DNA from: Azotobacter bryophylli
GTDB taxonomy: Bacteria; Pseudomonadota; Gammaproteobacteria; Pseudomonadales; Pseudomonadaceae
Length of the DNA: 64,000 nucleotides
Direction of reading: 5' to 3'
Assembly (NCBI RefSeq): GCF_042643485.1
Contig: NZ_JBHRSJ010000034.1
Coordinates: forward strand, 248,001 to 312,000
A program made the translations under genes and the position numbers. Position 1 is the first letter of the stretch. Every line of letters starts with the position of its first letter. Below are positions 45,651 to 54,037 of this stretch, piece by piece. The notes under the pieces are model-generated. The model made no database searches and was not told the DNA's origin. It saw only the letters and a list, made by a program, of their open reading frames with translations.

Positions 45651-46079
45651 ATGAAAACTTTTACTGCGAAACCGGAAACCGTTAAGCGCGACTGGTACGT
45701 CGTCGACGCTGCCGGCCAGACCCTGGGTCGTCTGGCTACTGAAATCGCCAGCCGCCTGCGTGGCAAGCACAAGCCTGAGTACACTCCGCACGTAGATACC
45801 GGCGACTACATCGTTGTTATCAATGCCGAGCAAGTGCGTGTCACTGGCGCCAAGTCTAGTGACAAGATGTACTACTCCCACTCCGGTTTCCCGGGCGGCA
45901 TCAAGTCGATCAACTTCGAAAAGCTGATCGCCAGGGCTCCTGAGCGTGTGATCGAGACTGCGGTTAAGGGCATGCTGCCGAAAAACCCGCTGGGTCGCGA
46001 CATGTATCGCAAGCTGAAAGTGTACAAGGGTTCCGTTCACCCGCACACTGCTCAGCAGCCTCAAGAACTGAAGATTTAA
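45651..46079 (+). CDS. rplM: 50S ribosomal protein L13
   Basis: A 142-residue L13, an early assembly protein of the large subunit. MKTFTAKPETVKRDWYVVDA, LRGKHKPEYTPHVDTGDY and VKGMLPKNPLGRDMYRKLKV match the family from end to end. A GAGG Shine-Dalgarno precedes the ATG. It is co-transcribed with rpsI, 14 bases downstream. Confidence 0.99.
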   Translation: MKTFTAKPETVKRDWYVVDAAGQTLGRLATEIASRLRGKHKPEYTPHVDTGDYIVVINAEQVRVTGAKSSDKMYYSHSGFPGGIKSINFEKLIARAPERVIETAVKGMLPKNPLGRDMYRKLKVYKGSVHPHTAQQPQELKI

Positions 46080-46093
46080 CGGGATAGCTCATC

Positions 46094-46486
46094 ATGTCGG
46101 CGACTCAAAACTACGGCACTGGCCGTCGTAAGACTGCTACCGCTCGCGTCTTCCTGCGTCCGGGTACTGGCAAGATCTCCATCAACAACCGCAATCTGGA
46201 CCAGTTCTTCGGTCGCGAGACCGCGCGCATGGTCGTGCGTCAGCCGCTCGAGTTGACTGAGACTGTCGAAAAATTCGACGTGTATGTCACTGTGATCGGT
46301 GGTGGTGTCAGTGGTCAGGCTGGCGCCATCCGTCATGGCATTACTCGTGCCCTGATCGAGTACGACGAGTCTTTCCGCAGCCCGCTGCGCAAAGCCGGAT
46401 TCGTGACTCGCGATGCACGTGAAGTCGAGCGTAAGAAGGTCGGCTTGCGTAAGGCGCGTAAGCGTCCGCAATACTCCAAGCGTTAA
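46094..46486 (+). CDS. rpsI: 30S ribosomal protein S9
   Basis: A 130-residue S9 whose C-terminal tail reaches the P-site tRNA. YGTGRRKTATARVFLRPGTG at the start, GQAGAIRHGITRAL in the middle and the basic end KARKRPQYSKR are typical. A terminator follows 17 bases after the stop. Confidence 0.99.
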   Translation: MSATQNYGTGRRKTATARVFLRPGTGKISINNRNLDQFFGRETARMVVRQPLELTETVEKFDVYVTVIGGGVSGQAGAIRHGITRALIEYDESFRSPLRKAGFVTRDAREVERKKVGLRKARKRPQYSKR

Positions 46487-46503
46487 TTCGACGACGCTGC
46501 AAG

Positions 46504-46542
46504 AAAACGCCCGTTATCCCCTTGGGATTCGGGCGTTTTTTT
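46504..46542 (+). terminator. Rho-independent terminator after rpsI
   Basis: AAAACGCCCG pairs with CGGGCGTTTT around an intervening region of about 16 bases and is followed by a run of T. Confidence 0.92.
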
Positions 46543-46631
46543 ATGTCTGGTGTCTGGGATTGTCAGGGCTTGGTCAATGCTTCATTTCCTGCGAGGCGGA
46601 GAATAATCCGGATTTGTATCCAGGTATTACC

Positions 46632-46660
46632 TTGTCAGGTGGGGGCCTTTTCTTTAACAT
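46632..46660 (+). promoter_or_regulatory. petABC promoter candidate
   Basis: TTGTCA (46632-46637), a 17-base spacer and TAACAT (46655-46660) lie about 83 bases before petA, in an AT-richer interval between the rpsI terminator and petA. Confidence 0.5.
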
Positions 46661-46743
46661 TTGGCGGATTTTTAGCGCGCCTTGATTTTTTTACTTAGTA
46701 CAGGTCTGGGTAACAGGCCGCAAAGCTGATGGGAGACGACTGA

Positions 46744-47337
46744 ATGAGCAATGACGGCGTGAATACAGGCCGGCGTCGCTTCCTGGTTGCAGCTACCTCC
46801 GTGGTAGGCGCAGCAGGGGCGGTGGGTGCCGCGGTCCCATTCGTGGGATCATGGTTCCCGAGCGCCAAGGCTAAGGCCGCAGGTGCACCGGTGAAAGTGA
46901 ATGTCGGCAAGATCCAGCCGGGTCAGCAGATAGTGGCTGAATGGCGAGGGCAACCGGTCTTTATCGTTCGCCGTACCGAGGAAATCTTGGCCAACTTGGA
47001 AAAGGTGGCCTCCAGTGTTTCAGACCCGGAATCGAAAGCTTCGGTTCAGCCCGAATATGTTGATCGCAAGCTTCGTTCGATCAAACCGGAGATTCTGGTG
47101 CTGGTCGGTCTCTGCACCCATTTGGGTTGCTCTCCGTCCTTCCGCCCTGAGCTGGCTCCTGCTGATTTGGGGCCCGAGTGGGTTGGTGGCTATTTCTGCC
47201 CCTGCCACGGCTCCAAGTACGACCTGGCTGGCCGCGTGTACAAGGCGCAGCCTGCTCCCTTGAACCTGCCGGTTCCACCGCATTCATACGAATCTGACAA
47301 TGTGATCGTTGTCGGTGTGGACCAGGAGAAGGCCTGA
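46744..47337 (+). CDS. petA: Ubiquinol-cytochrome c reductase Rieske iron-sulfur subunit
   Basis: A 197-residue Rieske protein of the cytochrome bc1 complex. The N-terminus carries a twin-arginine-like signal anchor (TGRRRFLVAATSVVGAAGAV). The [2Fe-2S] ligands and disulfide cysteines are in CTHLGCS (Cys124, His126, Cys129) and CPCHGSKYD (Cys152, Cys154, His155). It passes electrons from ubiquinol to cytochrome c1. The stop overlaps the petB ATG. Confidence 0.98.
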   Translation: MSNDGVNTGRRRFLVAATSVVGAAGAVGAAVPFVGSWFPSAKAKAAGAPVKVNVGKIQPGQQIVAEWRGQPVFIVRRTEEILANLEKVASSVSDPESKASVQPEYVDRKLRSIKPEILVLVGLCTHLGCSPSFRPELAPADLGPEWVGGYFCPCHGSKYDLAGRVYKAQPAPLNLPVPPHSYESDNVIVVGVDQEKA

Positions 47338-48548
47338 TGAGCAAATTCATGGAATGGGTCGATGCACGCTTTCCCGCAACCGAAATGTGGGAAGGGCATC
47401 TCTCAAAATACTATGCTCCGAAGAACTTCAACTTTTGGTATTTCTTCGGTTCACTGGCTCTGCTAGTGCTGGTAAACCAGATCCTCACCGGTATCTGGCT
47501 GACCATGAGCTTCACCCCGTCCGCCGAGGAGGCTTTCGCTTCCGTCGAATACATCATGCGCGACGTGGAGTATGGCTGGATCATCCGTTACTTGCACTCC
47601 ACCGGTGCTTCGGCATTCTTCATCGTCGTCTACCTGCACATGTTCCGTGGCCTGATCTATGGCTCCTACCAGAAGCCGCGTGAGCTCGTGTGGATCTTCG
47701 GCATGCTGATCTACCTGTGTCTGATGGCTGAAGCTTTCATGGGTTACCTGCTGCCCTGGGGGCAGATGTCCTACTGGGGCGCCCAGGTGATCATCTCGCT
47801 GTTCGGTGCCATTCCGGTGATCGGCGATGACCTGACTCAGTGGATCCGGGGTGACTTCCTGATCTCCGGTATCACCCTGAACCGCTTCTTCGCCCTGCAT
47901 GTCATCGCGCTGCCGATCGTGATCCTCGGTCTGGTCGTGCTGCACATCCTGGCGCTGCACGAGGTTGGCTCCAACAACCCTGATGGAGTGGATATCAAGA
48001 AGAAGAAGGATGAAAACGGCAAGCCGTTGGATGGCATTCCGTTCCACCCTTACTACACCGTGAAGGATATCGTCGGGGTAGTGGTATTCCTCTTCGTATT
48101 CTGCTCTATCGTGTTCTTTTTCCCGGAGATGGGAGGGTATTTCCTCGAGAAGCCGAACTTCGAGATGGCGAACGCCTTCAAGACTCCTGCGCACATCGCT
48201 CCAGTTTGGTACTTTACTCCCTTCTACGCCATTCTCCGCGCGGTTCCGGACAAGTTGCTGGGTGTGGTCGCCATGGGTGCATCCATTGCCGCCCTGTTCG
48301 TTCTGCCATGGCTGGATCGTAGCCCGGTTCGTTCTATCCGATACAAGGGCTTGCTGAGCAAGCTGTGGATTGTGATCTTTGCGGTTTCCTTCCTCGTGCT
48401 TGGCTACTATGGCGCTCAGGCTCCTAGCCCGCTGGGTACCGTGCTGTCCCGTGTGTGCACCGTCCTGTATTTCGCCTTCTTCGTCCTGATGCCGTTCTAC
48501 ACCAGGATGGAAAAGACCAAACCGGTTCCGGAAAGGGTGACTGGCTGA
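47337..48548 (+). CDS. petB: Ubiquinol-cytochrome c reductase cytochrome b subunit
   Basis: A 403-residue cytochrome b with about eight membrane helices and two haems b. Haem ligand histidines are in RYLHSTGASAFFIVVYLHMFRG-type helix B (His in YLHST and YLHMF) and helix D (FFALHVIALPIVILGLVVLH). The PEWY-type quinol site appears as APVWYFTPFYAILRA. It forms the quinol oxidising and reducing sites of complex III. Overlaps petA and petC by one base each. Confidence 0.98.
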   Translation: MSKFMEWVDARFPATEMWEGHLSKYYAPKNFNFWYFFGSLALLVLVNQILTGIWLTMSFTPSAEEAFASVEYIMRDVEYGWIIRYLHSTGASAFFIVVYLHMFRGLIYGSYQKPRELVWIFGMLIYLCLMAEAFMGYLLPWGQMSYWGAQVIISLFGAIPVIGDDLTQWIRGDFLISGITLNRFFALHVIALPIVILGLVVLHILALHEVGSNNPDGVDIKKKKDENGKPLDGIPFHPYYTVKDIVGVVVFLFVFCSIVFFFPEMGGYFLEKPNFEMANAFKTPAHIAPVWYFTPFYAILRAVPDKLLGVVAMGASIAALFVLPWLDRSPVRSIRYKGLLSKLWIVIFAVSFLVLGYYGAQAPSPLGTVLSRVCTVLYFAFFVLMPFYTRMEKTKPVPERVTG

Positions 48549-49330
48549 TGAAAAAGCAACTTGCTGCATTGATCTTCGCAATTCTGCCGGCCTTTTCCTT
48601 TGCCTCGGGGGGGGGCGAGCCGGCGTTGGAAAAGGTCGATATCGATCTGACCGACAAGGCAGCCATGCAGGATGGTCTGCGTACCTTCTCCAACTATTGC
48701 ATGGGCTGTCACAGCGCCCAGTTTCAGCGTTACGAGCGCGTTGCCAAAGATCTCGGTATTCCGGAAGAAGTGATGATGAAGAATGTCGTCTTCACCGGTG
48801 CCAAGATCGGCGACCATATGAAAATCGGTATGAAGCCGCAAGACGCCAAGGTCTGGTTTGGCGCCGCTCCGCCTGATCTGACGCTGGTCGCTCGTGTCCG
48901 CGGAACCGATTGGCTGTATAGCTATCTGCGTAGTTTCTACGAGGACCCGACTCGGCCTCTGGGCGTCAACAACAAGGTGTTCCCGAACGTGGGTATGCCC
49001 AATGTGCTGGCAGGACTGCAGGGCCGCCAGGTCATCGGCTGCAAGCAGGTTCCTGTGGTTGAGCATGGTGAGAAGCAGTTCGACCCCCTCACCGGTACTC
49101 CGATCACTCACGAAGCCTGTGATCAGCTAGCAGTGCTGCCGAAGACCGGTTCGCTGAGCGAGGCTGAGTTCGACACGAAGGTCAAGAATCTGGTGACCTT
49201 CTTGGCTTACTCATCCAACCCGGTCAAGCTGGAGAGCCAGCGTATCGGTACCTATGTGCTGCTGTTCTTGGCTGTCTTCTTCGTGTTCGCGTATCTGCTC
49301 AAGCGCGAGTATTGGAAGGACGTGCATTAA
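48548..49330 (+). CDS. petC: Ubiquinol-cytochrome c reductase cytochrome c1
   Basis: A 260-residue cytochrome c1 with a signal peptide (MKKQLAALIFAILPAFSFAS), a haem c site CMGCH at residues 51-55, and a C-terminal membrane anchor (YVLLFLAVFFVFAYLLKREYW). It takes electrons from the Rieske protein and reduces soluble cytochrome c. The ATG lies in TGATG at the petB stop. The longer open frame beginning at 48455 overlaps petB and is not used. Confidence 0.97.
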   Translation: MKKQLAALIFAILPAFSFASGGGEPALEKVDIDLTDKAAMQDGLRTFSNYCMGCHSAQFQRYERVAKDLGIPEEVMMKNVVFTGAKIGDHMKIGMKPQDAKVWFGAAPPDLTLVARVRGTDWLYSYLRSFYEDPTRPLGVNNKVFPNVGMPNVLAGLQGRQVIGCKQVPVVEHGEKQFDPLTGTPITHEACDQLAVLPKTGSLSEAEFDTKVKNLVTFLAYSSNPVKLESQRIGTYVLLFLAVFFVFAYLLKREYWKDVH

Positions 49331-49352
49331 TCAGTAGGCTTAGTGCTGATCA

Positions 49353-49387
49353 AACACACGCGCCCTTCGGGGCGCGTGTGTTTTTTG
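49353..49387 (+). terminator. Rho-independent terminator after petC
   Basis: ACACACGCGCCC, a TTCG tetraloop, GGGCGCGTGTGT and a run of six T form a textbook terminator just before sspA. Confidence 0.93.
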
Positions 49388-49420
49388 TTTTCTGAATGAA
49401 TAAGTTTAGCGAGGTGGGGC

Positions 49421-50044
49421 ATGGGCGTAGCCAACCGGTTGATCTGCTATTCCGATCCGGTTGACCATTACTCCCACCGTGTGCGCATTGTGCTTGCAGA
49501 GAAGAGCGTCGCAGTAGAGATTCGGGATGTTGATCCGAGCTTGGGGCGTGCGAGGTTGGCCGAGCTGAATCCCTATGGCGTCTTGCCTACCTTGGTTGAT
49601 CGCGATCTGCTTCTGTATGAGCCTGGCGTAATCATGGAGTACTTGGAGGAGCGTTATCCTCATCCCTCCTTGTTGCCTGCTTACCCGGTTGCCAGAGCCA
49701 ATAGTCGGTTGTTGATGCATCGTATCCAGCATGATTGGTGCACATCGGTGGATCGGATTCTCGATCCGGAGACCGATACGAATATTCGTAGGCGGCTGCG
49801 AAATGAGCTGGGAGCCAGTTTGGCTTCCGTGTCCCCATTGTTTGCCGATAAGCCTTTTTTTCTGAGCGAAGAGCCGAGTTTGGTGGACTGCTGTCTGTTG
49901 CCGGTCCTGTGGCGGCTTCCGTTGCTTGGGGTCGAGTTGCCCCGGTCGGCAAAGCCGCTGCTCGAGTATATGGATCGCCAATTCTCTCGCCAGGCCTTTC
50001 AAGCCAGCCTGTCCGCTATCGAGCGGGACATGCGCTCTCATTGA
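49421..50044 (+). CDS. sspA: Stringent starvation protein A
   Basis: A 207-residue GST-fold RNA polymerase-associated regulator. The N-terminal thioredoxin-like domain (LICYSDPVDHYSHRVRIVLAEK) lacks a catalytic role; the helical domain contains FFLSEEPSLVDCCLLPVLWRL and YMDRQFSRQAFQASLS. SspA binds RNA polymerase with sigma-70 and affects stationary phase and virulence genes. It directly follows the petC terminator, so it must use either read-through or a promoter I could not place in the 33-base gap. Confidence 0.96.
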   Translation: MGVANRLICYSDPVDHYSHRVRIVLAEKSVAVEIRDVDPSLGRARLAELNPYGVLPTLVDRDLLLYEPGVIMEYLEERYPHPSLLPAYPVARANSRLLMHRIQHDWCTSVDRILDPETDTNIRRRLRNELGASLASVSPLFADKPFFLSEEPSLVDCCLLPVLWRLPLLGVELPRSAKPLLEYMDRQFSRQAFQASLSAIERDMRSH

Positions 50045-50055
50045 AGGAGGTTCCA

Positions 50056-50460
50056 ATGAACTCTAGTCGTCCTTATCTACTTCGAGCGCTTTACGAGTGG
50101 ATTGTCGATAACGATTGCACTCCCCATTTGCTGGTCAATGCGGAGGCGCCGGATGTTCAGGTGCCGTCGGGGTATGCAAGTGATGGGCAGATCGTGCTCA
50201 ATGTATCTCCCAACGCAGTGCGCCATCTGCAGATGAATAACCAGGCTGTTAGCTTCGAGGGGCGCTTTGGTGGTGTGGCGTTCAGTCTCTATATCCCTAT
50301 CGAGGCTGTCATGGCGATCTATGCGCGAGAGAACGGCCAAGGCATGGTCTTCGAAATCGAGCCACCTGCGAAGAGTTCCGAGCTAGAGGATAATGGGCCC
50401 CCTACGGATGGCGAGCCGCCGAAGCCTGGCAGGCGCCCAAGCCTGAAGGTAGTCAAATAG
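50056..50460 (+). CDS. sspB: ClpXP adaptor / stringent starvation protein B
   Basis: A 134-residue adaptor that delivers ssrA-tagged proteins to ClpXP. The folded domain spans about residues 1-105 (SRPYLLRALYEWIVDNDCTP, GGVAFSLYIPIEAVMAIYAREN), followed by an acidic and Pro-rich linker and a short C-terminal ClpX-binding tail (RRPSLKVVK). A perfect GAAGGAGGT Shine-Dalgarno precedes the ATG at 50056, 11 bases after sspA. Confidence 0.97.
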   Translation: MNSSRPYLLRALYEWIVDNDCTPHLLVNAEAPDVQVPSGYASDGQIVLNVSPNAVRHLQMNNQAVSFEGRFGGVAFSLYIPIEAVMAIYARENGQGMVFEIEPPAKSSELEDNGPPTDGEPPKPGRRPSLKVVK

Positions 50461-50466
50461 GCAAAT

Positions 50467-50496
50467 AAAAAGGCGATCCTTGGGATCGCCTTTTTA
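50467..50496. terminator. Bidirectional terminator between sspB and the BON lipoprotein gene
   Basis: AAAAAGGCGATCC, TT and GGGATCGCCTTTTT form a near-perfect hairpin with T runs on both strands, serving the convergent sspB and BON lipoprotein genes. Confidence 0.93.
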
Positions 50497-50508
50497 TTTT
50501 CATGTCAG

Positions 50509-51042
50509 TCAATCGGTGTATTGGAACAGTTTGACTATTCGTTGTACACCGGAGACGCCTTGAACCAGATTGACGGCGCTATTGGCCTCCTGCCGGGTAA
50601 TCAATCCCATTAGGTAGACAATGCCGTTCTCGGTCACCACCTTTATCTTGGAAGCAGGAACGCTGGTATCGGCCAGCATCTTGGTCTTGATCTTCGTAGT
50701 CAGCAAGCTGTCGTTGCTGCGTGCAAGCAGGGAGGTGGGTGTGAGAACCTGGAGCTCGTTGTGTACCTTGGTGACTCCCTGTACCGAACGAGCAGCTTTC
50801 TCGGCCAGTTGTTTCAGGTCGTTGCGAGGGGTCTGTCCCGCCAGTAGGGTCACTCCATTATAGGTGGTGACCACGACATGGGAGCTGTTGCTACCCAGGT
50901 CGGGATGGGCTTGGCGGATTTTCTCTGCGACATCGGGCTCGATGAACTGATCGTCTATCGAGTGGCCGATGCTGCGATTACTGCAGCCGCCCAACATCAG
51001 ACTGGCAGTCAAGGTGGCAATAATGAGTGCCGAGCGTTTCAT
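50509..51042 (-). CDS. BON-domain outer membrane lipoprotein (DolP/YraP-like)
   Basis: A 177-residue lipoprotein: signal with lipobox LMLGGC (Cys20), then two BON domains at about residues 42-105 and 110-177 (VVVTTYNGVTLLAGQTPR and KIKVVTENGIVYLMGLITR). This is the DolP/YraP arrangement; DolP binds anionic lipids at division sites and supports outer membrane integrity. It is the last gene of lpoA-yraN-SIS-BON, the same order as E. coli yraM-yraN-diaA-yraP, and overlaps the SIS gene by four bases. Confidence 0.92.
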   Translation of the reverse strand: MKRSALIIATLTASLMLGGCSNRSIGHSIDDQFIEPDVAEKIRQAHPDLGSNSSHVVVTTYNGVTLLAGQTPRNDLKQLAEKAARSVQGVTKVHNELQVLTPTSLLARSNDSLLTTKIKTKMLADTSVPASKIKVVTENGIVYLMGLITRQEANSAVNLVQGVSGVQRIVKLFQYTD

Positions 51043-51632
51043 TCCTCACTCCCGAACAGATGATTATCAATCAAATCGCAGAGGCAATGAATGGCCAGCA
51101 TGTGTACCTCTTGTATACGTGCAGTGGAGCTGCCGGGTACGCGGATTTCCACGTCTTCTGGAAGCAATAGGGATGCCATGCCGCCGCCATCTCGCCCGGT
51201 GAGCGCGATCACGACCATTTCTCGATCATGAGCCGCCTGTATGGCCTGAATAATGTTTGCGGAATTGCCGCTTGTGGAAATGGCCAGCAGGACATCCCCG
51301 GGTTGGCCCAGGGCTCGAATCTGCTTGGAGAATACCTCGTTGTAGCTGTAGTCATTGGCGATCGAGGTCAAGGTTGAACTATCGGTCGTCAACGCCATGG
51401 CTGGCAGGCTAGGGCGTTCCCGTTCGAAGCGATTGAGCAGTTCCGAAGAAAAGTGTTGGGCATCGCCGGCAGAGCCACCATTGCCGCAGGTGAGTATCTT
51501 GCCTTCGTTGAGCAGGGCATGAACCATGATCTCACTGGCTTGCGCGATATGGGGAGTGATGACTTCCATGGCCTGCTGTTTGGCTTCGATACTTGCCAGG
51601 AAAAGCTGGCGGATACGGGATTGCATGTCCAT
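51039..51632 (-). CDS. SIS-domain protein, DiaA/GmhA-like (phosphoheptose isomerase family)
   Basis: A 197-residue SIS-domain protein. Family signatures are LTCGNGGSAGDAQHFSSELL, LPAMALTTDSSTLTSIANDY and STSGNSANIIQAI. Pseudomonas genes here are usually annotated gmhA (sedoheptulose-7-phosphate isomerase, LPS heptose), but the neighbourhood is that of E. coli diaA, which regulates DnaA. Sequence alone does not decide between the two. I start at the ATG at 51632, the first of two close Met codons; the longer frame has no ribosome site. Confidence 0.88.
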   Translation of the reverse strand: MDMQSRIRQLFLASIEAKQQAMEVITPHIAQASEIMVHALLNEGKILTCGNGGSAGDAQHFSSELLNRFERERPSLPAMALTTDSSTLTSIANDYSYNEVFSKQIRALGQPGDVLLAISTSGNSANIIQAIQAAHDREMVVIALTGRDGGGMASLLLPEDVEIRVPGSSTARIQEVHMLAIHCLCDLIDNHLFGSEE

Positions 51633-51748
51633 TGAAATAACCTTCAGTCGGATGTCCGCCCGGTCGTGCGGCAAGTGCTCGATGGCGGTAGCGGCGGACC
51701 GTCTAGGTTCGCTGGTTGGGCTTCGGGCGAGAGAGGGCTTTTGCAGCG

Positions 51749-52111
51749 TCAGCTATCAAAAGCGTTCTGGATCCAATTTAATGCGCCAGGGGAAAGCTCT
51801 CCGGCGTTGATGGCGACCACATCGAAGCGGCAGGGGTGACTGGCCCAGCGGGATTCCTTCTGTAAGAAGTACTGGGCGGTTTGGATGAGTTTTCCGCGCT
51901 TGCGCGAGTCGACGCTTTCCAAGGCCCCGCCCCAAGCGGCATGTCGCCGATAACGCACCTCGACGAATACTACTGTATCGCCATGAAGCATGACCAGATC
52001 GAGTTCGCCGCTCCGGCATAGCCAGTTCCGCGCCAGCAGGCGCATTCCCTGCGCCCGCAAATAGTGGAGTGCGAAAGCTTCGGCGTCGCGTCCGCTGCGT
52101 TGTCTGTCCAT
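51749..52111 (-). CDS. yraN: YraN family UPF0102 nuclease-like protein
   Basis: A 120-residue protein of the UPF0102 family with a restriction-endonuclease-like core: GRDAEAFALHYL, then ARNWLCRSGELDLVMLHGDT and VVFVEVRYRRH, which supply the E, D and ExK-like residues (here VEVR). The biochemical role is not established. It starts one base after the lpoA stop region and belongs to the lpoA operon. Confidence 0.92.
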   Translation of the reverse strand: MDRQRSGRDAEAFALHYLRAQGMRLLARNWLCRSGELDLVMLHGDTVVFVEVRYRRHAAWGGALESVDSRKRGKLIQTAQYFLQKESRWASHPCRFDVVAINAGELSPGALNWIQNAFDS

Positions 52112-52112
52112 G

Positions 52113-53924
52113 TCAGAAACTGGAGGCGGGCAGGCGCTGGATCAGGCCGTCATGGAAGGTCGCCCAAGGTAGTTGTCGCTCAATGCGTTGGTTCGGGCTA
52201 AGGCGGAGGTTGCCCGAGTAGCCGTCGATCCGGGTTTCCGGCAATGCCTTGAGCTGGGAAAGGAGAGGAGCGAGCCGATAGGCATCCGCACCCATGGCGT
52301 AGAGGCGACCAAGACTGCTGCTAGCTTGCGGCCATTGTGCGCTGGCTTGTTGCGGCAGGTTGTCGCCAGAGTTCAGAAGCCATGGCGTCTCGCAGAACAT
52401 AATGCCCTCCAAGTCGAGGTATTGGTTCTGATCCTGGTTGGGGTTGTACAGGTGGGAGGTCGCGTAGATCGGAACATCCCCGGCATATTGGAAGGCCAGG
52501 GTCGGCTTGATCTGCTGAGCCTGTTGTGGGGTGCTGGCCAGGAAAATGAAGTCTATATCCGGACGCCGAGCTGGCTGTGCCATTACTTGAGTGCCGGTCA
52601 GGCCTTGCAGGCGTTTGGCTCGAGCTTCGCTCTGGCGTAGTTGGAAAAGGTCGGCGATTTGTTGTGCCAATCGGGCGGGCTCGTCTATACGCTGAACGGC
52701 AATCAAGGTGCCTCCCATGGCTTTCCATTCTTGCTGGAAGGCTTGCATGACTCGGTCACCCCACTCACCAGGTGGCACCATGATGACGGCGCGGCGCATA
52801 CCGTCGCTCCAGGCGCGATGGGCAGCCTCGCGGGCTTCGTCTTCGGCTGCCAGGCCGAACTGGAACAGCTGTGGTGGCGTTTCCTCGCCAGGGTTGCCGT
52901 AGTTCAGTGCCAGGGTGGTGATCGGCAGCTGTTCGCGGCCGCTGAGCTGTTTGACCAGTGGCTTCTCCAGGGGGCCGACCACCAGCTGTACGCCCGAGGC
53001 TTGAGCTTGGCGATAGAAGTCATCCAGGGAGGTCAGCTTGCTGCTGTCGTAAAGCTCGATGCTCGGTGGGTTCTGGCCGTCCTGACGAGCCTGGTAGTAG
53101 GCGGCGAGGAAGCCTTTGCGCAAGGCGTTGGCGACCGATGCGAGCTGGCCGTCTTCCGGGAGCAGCAGAGCGATCTTGCTCAACGGTTGGCTGGCCATGG
53201 CCTTGATTTTTTGTAGAGGCTCCGGCAGTCGTTGGGCTGCCGGATGTTCGGGGTGAGAGGCGATCCACTGGTCGATCGCTTCTTGCTGTTGTTGGGGCGT
53301 GCCTGCGCTCTTGGTGGCGAGCGCCAAGGCCTGCCAGCCGCCAAGGTCGGTATCGTCTGCGCCTTGTAGCTGATCGCTGGGCAGGGCATAGAGCAGGGCC
53401 CAGATCGCTTCGTGGTTGTCGGCGGCGGCCTGCTTGCTGAGCATGGGGGCGATGAAGACCCGCTCGCGGGCAGCTGCGATGAGTTGGCCGTCGGCTTCGA
53501 ATGCGCGGGCACGGGTCAGTTGGGTGCGGACCTGCTGTTCGACGGGTAGCTCACCCAGATAGGACATGCTCGGATGTTTCAGGGCGTTGAGCGCTGCCTT
53601 GGCATTGTGGTGAGCGAGAGCGATCTGTGCGCTCAGAGTGCTGGCAAAAATCTGCTGGGCAGGTTGCAGTTTATCCAGGGGGACCTGCTCGAGGATGCGG
53701 GCAGCACGACCTAAGTCCTTTTGGGTATAGGCTTGGTCTGCGGCGGTCAGGCGCAGAAGAGCGGCTTTTTCAGGCTTGCTTTCACTGGCCTGCTGAAGCA
53801 GTTGTTCGATGCCGGACTTGGAAGGGGGGGGCAACTCTCCTACCTTGGATGAGGGCGAGCCGGCGCAGGCGGCCAGCAGACTGGCGAGGGCGAGGACGGG
53901 AAGGGGACGCAGGCAGGCGATCAT
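52113..53924 (-). CDS. lpoA: Penicillin-binding protein activator LpoA
   Basis: A 603-residue outer membrane lipoprotein with lipobox LLAAC (Cys20). The N-terminal half is TPR-like helical (about residues 35-260), the C-terminal half a periplasmic-binding-protein fold (IALLLPEDGQLASVANALRKGF onward). LpoA stimulates PBP1a from the outer membrane during wall growth. I start at the ATG at 53924, which gives a normal lipoprotein signal; 53966 would add 14 residues before it. It is first in the leftward operon and divergent from rsmI. Confidence 0.93.
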   Translation of the reverse strand: MIACLRPLPVLALASLLAACAGSPSSKVGELPPPSKSGIEQLLQQASESKPEKAALLRLTAADQAYTQKDLGRAARILEQVPLDKLQPAQQIFASTLSAQIALAHHNAKAALNALKHPSMSYLGELPVEQQVRTQLTRARAFEADGQLIAAARERVFIAPMLSKQAAADNHEAIWALLYALPSDQLQGADDTDLGGWQALALATKSAGTPQQQQEAIDQWIASHPEHPAAQRLPEPLQKIKAMASQPLSKIALLLPEDGQLASVANALRKGFLAAYYQARQDGQNPPSIELYDSSKLTSLDDFYRQAQASGVQLVVGPLEKPLVKQLSGREQLPITTLALNYGNPGEETPPQLFQFGLAAEDEAREAAHRAWSDGMRRAVIMVPPGEWGDRVMQAFQQEWKAMGGTLIAVQRIDEPARLAQQIADLFQLRQSEARAKRLQGLTGTQVMAQPARRPDIDFIFLASTPQQAQQIKPTLAFQYAGDVPIYATSHLYNPNQDQNQYLDLEGIMFCETPWLLNSGDNLPQQASAQWPQASSSLGRLYAMGADAYRLAPLLSQLKALPETRIDGYSGNLRLSPNQRIERQLPWATFHDGLIQRLPASSF

Positions 53925-54037
53925 TAAGGCGTTCCTGAGCTTGAGTTTGAGGCGAATTGTACCCAAGGCTCATCTGGGGTGCGATGCCGTGCTGGCTAAA
54001 CGGGCTACAATGCGGGTTTTGATTATGGGGTCGCGCC

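Noticed and set aside
47463..48581. 372-codon minus-strand open frame opposite petB
   Set aside because: Antisense to cytochrome b; composition is typical of a GC-rich shadow frame (His/Gln/Asp-rich).
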